From the NCBI RefSeq assembly GCF_010111755.1, contig NC_088955.1:496001-560000 (forward strand): DNA of 64,000 bases. Reading direction: 5' to 3'. The stretch is from Nakaseomyces glabratus. Its lineage: Eukaryota > Ascomycota > Saccharomycetes > Saccharomycetales > Saccharomycetaceae. A program made the position numbers and the translations under genes. The notes below the pieces were generated by a model. The model was not told the origin of the DNA. It made no database searches and was given only the letters and a program-made list of their open reading frames with translations. Positions 38,101-46,026 of the stretch are shown piece by piece; positions within the stretch are counted from its first letter, which is position 1, and every line of letters begins with the position of its first letter.

Positions 38101-38772
38101 TATCGTTATTCGGTTTCTAGTGTCTAACAAAATCTATCAACGAAATGAGGATTCTTCAATTTGCTCATAAAATATAATACCGGAGTATCCAGTAAAAAGG
38201 TATATTGCCCGTAATAATGTCTTTAACAAATTTTAGCTAACACAAAGTAGACAACTGTAAATAACCTGAATACAATGATCTGGCTCTAATTCCCCTTAAT
38301 AAAATAACAGAGTTATTCAATGATCCTGCACTTATATTTAGTGTACTAGTGATACCAAATAATATTAATTCAATGATGATAAGAATTGCAAATAAAGGCT
38401 ATATCTATTGTTCAGTTTGATGTTGTGTCAAAAAGTCAATTCAAGGGCGTATTGCTGTACTATTGCTGATCTTTTTTCAGTTTCTCAGGTTCATCCCTAT
38501 CCATCCATTTTTTCTTAGTTTTTCAGCTCACTCCGACGTTTCAGTGACATTCGGCTTATAAATGGCTGCCCATAATCATAATAGTGCCTAGTAAATGAAC
38601 TGATGTCGGATAGTTTTATTTGAGTCTTAAGAATGGTAGTGTTGGTTAGCGTGATCAGCTTTGGTGTTCTGCAAGTTTGCATTTTATAAGTAAGGATACG
38701 AACTAGAAAATAAGTCTTGAATCAAGTCATATTTATTAAAAGAAATCACAGTTAGAAATACAATAAAGAATA
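38101..38772. other. SCD5 promoter and MIP1 3' region
   Basis: 672 AT-rich bases between same-strand genes; nothing beyond T tracts and general AT-rich sequence recognised. Confidence 0.5.
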
Positions 38773-41700
38773 TTATTTAGTTAAATGTGTTGAACCCTTG
38801 ACGAGGTTCTCTGTAAAAGGATGGGTACGTTGCTTGGCTCTTGGCACTGGCGTGGTAGATTTGGGCTTTGATTGCCTGGGCTTTTTTGTTGGCGTGTCCT
38901 CCCTTCCTTCAATGATATCGTGTATTACTTCATTGATTATGCGTTGCTCTTGTAGTTCCACAAATTTCTTCGGTTGGTCTATTGATGCGTAAAAGGCGTC
39001 GAATGCATTTTTACCCCCGATAACTTTGTTGTATTTTCTTTCTAATAGCCTTCCAGTCCGTCTCCGTCCTTTCTTACTATTAGTATTGATTTCTAACGAA
39101 GCTGTTGATATAGTTGTCGCTTTTTCTCTAGTTGGAGACTTGGTATCTATATGTTCTAAGGTAGACACAGAATCGTGTAATAAAGAAAAATCCTCTTGAG
39201 CTTGTAACCTTGATTTATCATCTGATGTGATGTTATGGATAGTTTCAGTCTTACTTGGATCCAGATTTAATTGTGCATCCAAATCTAAACCTCGGCTAGA
39301 TAACGCATCCGAAATGAACGCTTTGCTCATAATCGTCAATTTATCTCGCTTCCCTTTCTTAACATCACTTAGATAATCTAAGAATCCATACTCTAAGCGG
39401 TCTTCATTTGTCATATCCTTCTCTGTCTGGTTCTGTATATATTCTTCTTCTAATTTTGATACTTTCCAACTAGTGGTCTGAATTTGCATTTTTAAAAAAT
39501 ATTTCAGAAAATCAGCAGAATAGTTATTATTATATTTCACAAATACAGGTTCTCGTTTTTTGAAACCAAATTTGGACAAATCAACAGTCTCTCTCGGGAG
39601 TTCTAAATGGCATTCGGGTCTTTCCAGTAATTTTACAATATCTATAGATTCACCAAAGGGTATCGGAATTTCATTAGATGGTGTCACACAATCAAGATCA
39701 ACTTCTTTTCTCAATACCTTGTCAATATCAATCGCGGAAAAGAAAGCACAGTTCTGAGGAAGCTCACGTATTCCCATTTGCTCTGCAAACATCGCTCGAG
39801 TCCATAAATTACTTATTTGCAGAGCTAGTGCGAGCTTATATTTGTCTTTATCCGCCACCAAATATCTAATTTCATCATGGATTGATATTATCAGGCGTGC
39901 TTCAATGTTATACATTGAAATGAGATAGTTCATGGAGCAGCACAATAGATGTAGATAATCAACACCAGATGATTGGATTGCCCAGTTAACTCTAGATGGT
40001 AGGAATGAATTAGCTTTTAAGTTTTGCTTCATCAGTGAGTTAGTGATACCACAGCCTAAAACCGGTGTCATGGGATTATCTTGTTCAGCAATGCTCTCTA
40101 ATTTATTAAAAAGTATTGACTCAGAACCTCCATACCAAAATTTCTTAAAAACTTTAGATCTTTTAGTCTTACCCTTAGTGCTTTCATATAACTTCACTGC
40201 TGTTTCCTTTGCCTCCTTTTCGCTCAAAGTTGGGTTGAATTTCTTTAATAGCTGCGAAGCAAATTTAACACCAGCACCATATATTCTACCATAATTGAAA
40301 ATTTTCGCCTCATTCCTGTCACAACTTAATATTTGGGCGGTTTTGGTATGTAAATCACTTCCTTCTGCTTTTGTACCTTCAAGGCACATCCATCCTATTG
40401 GAGTACCGCCATGTATTCGCAGCACAGAATCACCGAATAATGAGGCAATCCATAGTTCTTCACTATCAACATCAGCACCAACAAATGAGTATCCTTCGGG
40501 AGCACAAATTTGTGCTTTTAACTCTGAGCCAATTCTGTTTTTCTTTGCGTTTGACGCAGTGAGCCATGTGCTTTCCACCGCTCTTCTTGTTACTGTCCCC
40601 ATTGGAATGATCTGCGGAATAATGATGGCTTGTGAACTTTCAGTTGGTTTTAGATCCTTGCCTACTTTAATTGGTAGGAATTGTTCAGGAAAGTCTTCTT
40701 TGGGTACAACAAATTGAGACATGATTCTTTCTCTAGCAGACATCCAATATGATCCCGACGCATTCATTTTCAAAGCAATAGAAGCTAATTCAGATTCTGA
40801 TTTTAAAATTCCTTTCTCAAAGAAGTGCACATAGGGTTTGCTCAATAGTGTTGTACAGTTGTTGTCAGGGCCATTAGGGTGAGGAACTTTGAAAAGTAAG
40901 TCATTGCCAATATCTGTTTTTTTATATTGACCCATTTCAACTAGTTTCTCAAAATGGTTCTTGATAGTTGCCTCATCAGCAAGTCTGTAATTCTTATCCT
41001 TGTATTGTTTCTCTTGAGATTTAGGTTTTATGAAGCACCAACCACAATCTTCAGTCCAAATCACGGGTGAATCTTCCCATGATAGTTTGAAAAATAGAGG
41101 AATGATTCTTGACCTCATGGTTATTTGAGGTAGCTCGGCCTCTTTATTTGGGAATAGTGACCTATACCACTCCGGGTAGCCAGGTAATTTTTGGTTTTTT
41201 ACAGGGACTCCTTTTTTGGTCAATCTTAGTGGTTTTATTTCCCAGTCCAATTGTCTCAGCCAAGGATTTGTTTTTATAACATCTTGGAAGCCCTTTTGAT
41301 CCTTTAGTTTTACAGTCTCTTGTACTATTTCAATAATCTTATCGTCAATTACCTTCTTTGAGTCCTGGTACTTGTTTTCTGAATTTTTAATATAATTCTG
41401 CCATTTAATTTGATCTGTCGGTAGGATACAAGAGCTTAGGGCTTTGAGGCCTCCGAATGATACAGGATGAGGGCATTTTTTCATGAAAGAAGGAAAAACT
41501 TTATCGAACACTTTACTAGTGGTAATGACATCAGTTGCACAATAATTGACCAGCAATTGGAACTTGTCGATAACATCTTGTTTGTTTGTAGATGCAAAAT
41601 AATCTCTTGTAGTTTTATCCATTTTGATACCACAATGAAACAGCGCAACATCAGACAATGCATTCATGGTAGATACTTTGAGCCACGGATCTGCAACATC

Positions 41701-42627
41701 ATTCAATTCCAATGCCTCGGTGACCTCTTCAATTTCTTCCGGTTCGGCGGTGAGGTTCTCTTTCAATTTCTTATTTTTCAGGAACAGTGGTCTTTGCCTG
41801 GAGCACAAACCTGCTGTCGCTACATGCAAAGACAATGTATCTATGAAGAAAGCCTTCGATGGCTTTAGATTATATTCTTCCAGCACCCTCCCTCTGTCAT
41901 AGCCGACATTATGGCCGATAATCAATTTCTCCTTGTTCAGCGTGTCCATTGGTATTAAATGTTCATATACTTCGTGCTTATCTGAGTCCTTGGGATCACA
42001 GATATATGGTGAGCACCATAGGTACCAAGCCTTGTCGGAGACCGCTGTAGCTAACGTTGGATATGGTGATATCTTGTACAATGTCTCGACATCGAACACC
42101 AGCGTGTCCTCCGATGGAAAATCTACTCTTGTGGGTTCTTTCCCCTTTTCGTACCTGTACCACCCTGGTTTTCTTATCCAATTTTTCGGTTTTTCTGGTA
42201 TCGACTTGAACTTTTCGAGGGCCATCGTTCTGTATGGCTCGGATGCATACAGGCCCAGTCTTTGGAAATGCTCATCTAGCGAGCTGCCTTGCAATTCCGG
42301 TAATTTGAACGCAATCGGTTTTGTAATTGTAGTCTTCCTGCCAAGCAGATCGTGGTTACTCAGCGACAACTTCGCCAGCTTCACAAGCTCGGGATCCTCG
42401 CTGTGCCCTGTCGCACCGGGGAAAACCTGCTGCTGCAACGACTCACTCAGATACTGTATTCCCAGCGGATTGGTTCGCGGCTGCTCGGGCGGCGCTGCGC
42501 TGCCCTCACCCACATGCGCCCACCGCACTGTGACTGGCAGAGCCATATTCGGCACCCGCAGCAGCAGCGGCAGCGGCAGCGGCAGCCGCACGCCCACTTG
42601 CGCGCGCGCTCGCAAAGCACACAACAT
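38773..42627 (-). CDS. MIP1: Mitochondrial DNA polymerase gamma (Mip1)
   Basis: 1284 residues from the first ATG. The frame is open 44 codons further to a GTG, but that part is acidic and unlike a presequence. Replicates and repairs mitochondrial DNA; family-A polymerase with proofreading. Seen: Arg-rich N-terminus MLCALRARAQVGVRLP suitable for mitochondrial import; conserved RTNPLGIQYLSESLQQQVF; exonuclease motif I LVFDVETLY and motif III NYCATDVITTSKVFD; polymerase motif A GADVDSEELWIAS, motif B RNEAKIFNYGRIYGAG and motif C SIHDEIRYLV; then a fungal C-terminal extension of about 250 residues rich in Lys and Ser. S. cerevisiae Mip1 has 1254. ATG at 42546 is an alternative start. Confidence 0.96.
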   Translation of the reverse strand: MLCALRARAQVGVRLPLPLPLLLRVPNMALPVTVRWAHVGEGSAAPPEQPRTNPLGIQYLSESLQQQVFPGATGHSEDPELVKLAKLSLSNHDLLGRKTTITKPIAFKLPELQGSSLDEHFQRLGLYASEPYRTMALEKFKSIPEKPKNWIRKPGWYRYEKGKEPTRVDFPSEDTLVFDVETLYKISPYPTLATAVSDKAWYLWCSPYICDPKDSDKHEVYEHLIPMDTLNKEKLIIGHNVGYDRGRVLEEYNLKPSKAFFIDTLSLHVATAGLCSRQRPLFLKNKKLKENLTAEPEEIEEVTEALELNDVADPWLKVSTMNALSDVALFHCGIKMDKTTRDYFASTNKQDVIDKFQLLVNYCATDVITTSKVFDKVFPSFMKKCPHPVSFGGLKALSSCILPTDQIKWQNYIKNSENKYQDSKKVIDDKIIEIVQETVKLKDQKGFQDVIKTNPWLRQLDWEIKPLRLTKKGVPVKNQKLPGYPEWYRSLFPNKEAELPQITMRSRIIPLFFKLSWEDSPVIWTEDCGWCFIKPKSQEKQYKDKNYRLADEATIKNHFEKLVEMGQYKKTDIGNDLLFKVPHPNGPDNNCTTLLSKPYVHFFEKGILKSESELASIALKMNASGSYWMSARERIMSQFVVPKEDFPEQFLPIKVGKDLKPTESSQAIIIPQIIPMGTVTRRAVESTWLTASNAKKNRIGSELKAQICAPEGYSFVGADVDSEELWIASLFGDSVLRIHGGTPIGWMCLEGTKAEGSDLHTKTAQILSCDRNEAKIFNYGRIYGAGVKFASQLLKKFNPTLSEKEAKETAVKLYESTKGKTKRSKVFKKFWYGGSESILFNKLESIAEQDNPMTPVLGCGITNSLMKQNLKANSFLPSRVNWAIQSSGVDYLHLLCCSMNYLISMYNIEARLIISIHDEIRYLVADKDKYKLALALQISNLWTRAMFAEQMGIRELPQNCAFFSAIDIDKVLRKEVDLDCVTPSNEIPIPFGESIDIVKLLERPECHLELPRETVDLSKFGFKKREPVFVKYNNNYSADFLKYFLKMQIQTTSWKVSKLEEEYIQNQTEKDMTNEDRLEYGFLDYLSDVKKGKRDKLTIMSKAFISDALSSRGLDLDAQLNLDPSKTETIHNITSDDKSRLQAQEDFSLLHDSVSTLEHIDTKSPTREKATTISTASLEINTNSKKGRRRTGRLLERKYNKVIGGKNAFDAFYASIDQPKKFVELQEQRIINEVIHDIIEGREDTPTKKPRQSKPKSTTPVPRAKQRTHPFTENLVKGSTHLTK

Positions 42628-42817
42628 TTCTCCTGCAGTTGTATTCTTCAGCTCCCTAAACACTAAACGTTTTTTCTCTGTTTCTGCACCCGTTACTGGT
42701 TCCCTCTCCCCCCAGCCATCCACCAACAAATACCACTCGGCGGTAAAGTAGCACTGCACTGTGCCTTTTGTTTACCAAATCGGCCGCCCGATGAGGGAAC
42801 CCGAAGAAGTTTGAAAA

Positions 42818-42931
42818 AGCCCTAAAATTGTTGTTAGTCGTTCCAAGGTATATTAGGGTACACATACTTAATATACAACAAGCCCTAAAAACAAAGAAGC
42901 CCGGAAAGGCTCGTAGCTCAACAAGCCCTAA
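42818..42931 (+). promoter_or_regulatory. Cluster of Tbf1-type sites
   Basis: AGCCCTAA at 42818, 42881 and 42924, all in one orientation and each inside AAGCCCTAAAA; TTAGGG at 42853 faces the other way. All three full sites match ARCCCTAA, the Tbf1 consensus. Tbf1 is a general regulatory factor known at snoRNA and some protein-gene promoters. Confidence 0.5.
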
Positions 42932-43117
42932 AATTGAGTTTCGCAGTTTGAGGTGGGGGGGTAGAAGCAGTATAAGCACAGTGGATCTGGCGCTAGCAAC
43001 TTGGCACTACCCAGGACGCATCCAGTAGCAGAAAGGGTACGTTGTGCTGGAAGCTGTGGGTTGCTGGAAAGCTGTGAGGCGTCTCAGAGGTATGAGAGGA
43101 GGTCTAGCCATTATGGC

Positions 43118-43124
43118 CGGGTAA
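43118..43124 (-). promoter_or_regulatory. Putative Reb1 site upstream of VMA4
   Basis: CGGGTAA, 181 bases before the VMA4 ATG. Confidence 0.45.
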
Positions 43125-43304
43125 TCTCTAGTTTAGCAGTGACGTAGGATATGACCGGCAGCAAGGGCTTCCGGGGTGGAACCCAAACCTTTGAGGGATT
43201 GTGGCTAAGATCTAAGATGTATAACAAGAGGGCAAGTTATCTAGAGGGTACGTGCAGTAATTGGTCTGGAAGTGGAAGCGGCAGGAGTAAAATAACGTTT
43301 TGCG

Positions 43305-44006
43305 ATGTCTATGATAACGGCGCTTACGCCCAACCAGGTGAACGATGAGCTGAACAAGATGCAGGCTTTCATCCGGAAGGAGGCCGAGGAGAAGGCGAAG
43401 GAGATCCAGTTGAAGGCGGACCAGGAGTACGAGATCAAGAAGACGGGGATTGTGCGTGCGGAGACGAGTGCTATAGACAGCAATTTCAGCGCGCGCCGCA
43501 AGAAGATCACTTTGCAGCAGCAGATTACGAAGTCGACCATCTCCAACAAGATGAGACTGAAGGCGTTGAACTGCAGGGAGGAGTCTCTGAACGATATATT
43601 CGACGAGGCCAAGAGCAGGCTCTCTGAGCTGGTCTCCACGGGCAAGTACCGTGATATCCTAGTGGCTCTGGTTGTGGAAGGTATGATTAAGCTTCTAGAG
43701 CCTGCCGTGGTGGTGAGACTCACCGAGAAGGATTACAAGAAGTTCGGCAAGGACTCAAAGCTAATAGACGATATTGTGAAGAGTTACAAAGACACAGTCA
43801 AGGGACGCGACATTGAAGTCTCTATCGCTGAGGACAACTTCCTACAGGAGAACGCAATCGGTGGTTGCATCGTCTCTGACTCAGAAGGAAGAATTGAGGT
43901 CAACAACAGCTTGACTGAGAGATTGCACATTTTGAGCCAAGAAGCTTTGCCCGCTATTAGACTGGAGATCTTTGGTCCTTCAAAGACTAGGAAGTTCTTT
44001 GACTGA
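43305..44006 (+). CDS. VMA4: V-ATPase peripheral stalk subunit E (Vma4)
   Basis: 233 residues, identical in length to S. cerevisiae Vma4. Subunit E of the V1 sector; pairs with subunit G to form the stator stalks that hold the catalytic head of the vacuolar proton pump. Seen: N-terminal long helix (LTPNQVNDELNKMQAFIRKEAEEKAKEI) split by no Pro, the conserved FSARRKKITLQQQITKS, a C-terminal globular domain with ENAIGGCIVSDSEGRIEVNN, and NSLTERLHILSQEALPAIR. The first third is unusually G+C-rich for this window. An out-of-frame ATG frame from 43151 overlaps the start. MIP1-VMA4-MRS2 follows YOR330-332-334. Confidence 0.97.
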   Translation: MSMITALTPNQVNDELNKMQAFIRKEAEEKAKEIQLKADQEYEIKKTGIVRAETSAIDSNFSARRKKITLQQQITKSTISNKMRLKALNCREESLNDIFDEAKSRLSELVSTGKYRDILVALVVEGMIKLLEPAVVVRLTEKDYKKFGKDSKLIDDIVKSYKDTVKGRDIEVSIAEDNFLQENAIGGCIVSDSEGRIEVNNSLTERLHILSQEALPAIRLEIFGPSKTRKFFD

Positions 44007-44437
44007 AGTGACCTTGTCTCCTCAGCCTGTAATATGAACTCGGTCTCTTTCGTTAATTTAGAAAACTCAGATGTATCGCATACAGTTTGGAAACATTTAC
44101 GTTCCAGGATTGGACAGGTAATACGATGCATCGCAAACATATATAGGATCTATTAAAACATATATAGAACAATACATGTGTTCCATAGGTAACAACAAGG
44201 CATTGACCACCACTTCGTAGTTTCCTAGTATTCATTCATTCTAGGTGTCATTCAATTTTCACCTAATAGCGAATAGCACCCGCAGAGCACTGAAAAAATT
44301 CAATTATTGATATAGAACTGTAGATAATATGACTCGAGCAAAAGAGATATTTCGGTTACAGAAGAACATATCAGAATAGCAAATACAGATAGCATAGTAA
44401 GAAACTACTTACTCTTCCCTGGTCTACTGCATAAAGA
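44007..44437. other. VMA4 3' region and MRS2 promoter
   Basis: 431 AT-rich bases between same-strand genes; no conserved site or RNA gene recognised. Confidence 0.5.
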
Positions 44438-45808
44438 ATGAGACCTTTAGTTCGCTATCGATTGATACCGTGGTGCCTGCGACAAGCGGTATGCCAGCCA
44501 GTATCGAAGCCCATTGGATATAGATTGATATCAACGAGAGGGGGGAATAGATCGCCTCAGGGTAAGAAGACAATACCGCTATTGAACAAACCAGAATCGT
44601 CAAATGTCGGTGCTTTTCCATCAGCACACCAGCAGCTTCTTTCCCTGAAACCGATTACACCAAATGACAGTTTTATATCTAGTACTGTGTTTGACTCAAA
44701 AGGTGCAATAGTAGCGGTTTCGAAGAAGTTTCAGAAATGGGAATTCCTACGGAAGCATGCCCTATATCCCAGAGATTTACGAAAGATAGATACATCGTCT
44801 GTTGATATTATACCCAGTATTCAAGTCAAGCCCAACAACTGTATCGTTCTGAATATGCTGCATATAAAGGCTTTAATAGAAAAGGATAGAGTTTATGTTT
44901 TCGATACAGTGGATCCATCATCTGCTGTTAAACTTGGTGTATTAATGTATGACTTGGAGTCAAAGCTGTCACCTAAAATGGGTACACAAGTACAGTATTA
45001 CGAGCACCGAGCTCTGGAAAGTATTCTAATTAATATTATGAGCTCGTTAGAGGCGGAATTCAAACTACATTACTCAATTTGTGGGCAAATATTGATTGAC
45101 TTGGAAAACGAAGTTAATAGAGATAAACTGAGAGAACTACTGATTAAATCCAAAAACCTAACTTTATTTTATCAAAAGTCATTACTTATTAGAGAGGTTC
45201 TTGATGAATTATTGGAAAGTGACGATGACTTGGCAAGTTTGTATCTAACTGTTAAGAAAACAGAAGAGGATGATTTTTCAGACCTGGAAATGCTATTAGA
45301 GACGTACTATACTCAATGTGATGAATATGTTCAACAGGCAGAATCACTGATCCAGGATATTAAATCAACGGAGGAAATCGTTAATATAATTCTGGATGCA
45401 AACAGAAATTCACTTATGCTTTTAGAGCTAAAAATCACAATATATACATTGGGGTTCACAGTGGCTACGTTAGTGCCAGCATTTTACGGTATGAATCTAA
45501 AGAACTTTATTGAAGAAAGTTATTTAGGTTTTGGAGCTGTTGTAGTGTTTTCTATTCTTTCGGCCTATCTTGTAACTAGAGCTAACTTCAAGGCATTGAA
45601 GTCAGTAACGAAATTAACCATGCTAAAGTCATCGAACCCATCACAAGCTTCTTATAACATGAAGACAAATTCCACACTAAGACCTGCCTTGGCACGTATT
45701 CGAGGTTTGTTTAAATGGAGAAAGAACCCCGATTCAAATGGTCAGCCTATTTGGAATAAACAAGATAGAGATGTTATTTGGAAGTGGCTCATGGATGAAA
45801 AGAAGTAA
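44438..45808 (+). CDS. MRS2: Mitochondrial Mg2+ channel Mrs2
   Basis: 456 residues (S. cerevisiae 470). CorA-type Mg2+ channel of the mitochondrial inner membrane, needed for group II intron splicing there through Mg2+ supply. Seen: Arg-rich presequence MRPLVRYRLIPWCLRQAV and further basic residues to about 45; a matrix domain with conserved FEHRALESILI-type segment (YYEHRALESILINIM near 190) and long helices; then two membrane segments, the first ending in the signature Y-G-M-N near residue 350 (VATLVPAFYGMNLKNFIEE) and the second FGAVVVFSILSAYLVT. The short loop with acidic Glu-Glu after GMN is typical of the pore mouth. The C-terminus is basic. Confidence 0.95.
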   Translation: MRPLVRYRLIPWCLRQAVCQPVSKPIGYRLISTRGGNRSPQGKKTIPLLNKPESSNVGAFPSAHQQLLSLKPITPNDSFISSTVFDSKGAIVAVSKKFQKWEFLRKHALYPRDLRKIDTSSVDIIPSIQVKPNNCIVLNMLHIKALIEKDRVYVFDTVDPSSAVKLGVLMYDLESKLSPKMGTQVQYYEHRALESILINIMSSLEAEFKLHYSICGQILIDLENEVNRDKLRELLIKSKNLTLFYQKSLLIREVLDELLESDDDLASLYLTVKKTEEDDFSDLEMLLETYYTQCDEYVQQAESLIQDIKSTEEIVNIILDANRNSLMLLELKITIYTLGFTVATLVPAFYGMNLKNFIEESYLGFGAVVVFSILSAYLVTRANFKALKSVTKLTMLKSSNPSQASYNMKTNSTLRPALARIRGLFKWRKNPDSNGQPIWNKQDRDVIWKWLMDEKK

Positions 45809-46026
45809 ACTAAACTATTATTAACATATTATAGATATTCATTTGATCTTTTGTACATAGAACAAAAATTTGCATTTTAGTTAGAGACCAACAAATCTTA
45901 ATAAAATTTAGGTTTATCAAAACATATTAACTAACTTTTTGAATTTATCATAGATAGTTTGCAATCATACAATATATATACATATAAAGATTGATAAATA
46001 AAGAATATCACTGTAAAGTATTCATC

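Larger units (their letters stand above)
42628..43304. promoter_or_regulatory. Divergent promoter, MIP1 and VMA4
   Basis: 677 bases with higher G+C than most spacers. Contains three Tbf1-type AGCCCTAA sites plus one TTAGGG (42818-42931), a G run near 42955, and a Reb1 core (43118-43124). ATGs occur in the VMA4 leader region at 43092 and 43151. Confidence 0.55.

Noticed and set aside
42628..42759. 44-codon N-terminal extension of MIP1
   Set aside because: Starts at GTG, is acidic in places (GEREPVTGAETE) and does not look like a mitochondrial signal, while the ATG at 42627 gives a basic presequence.
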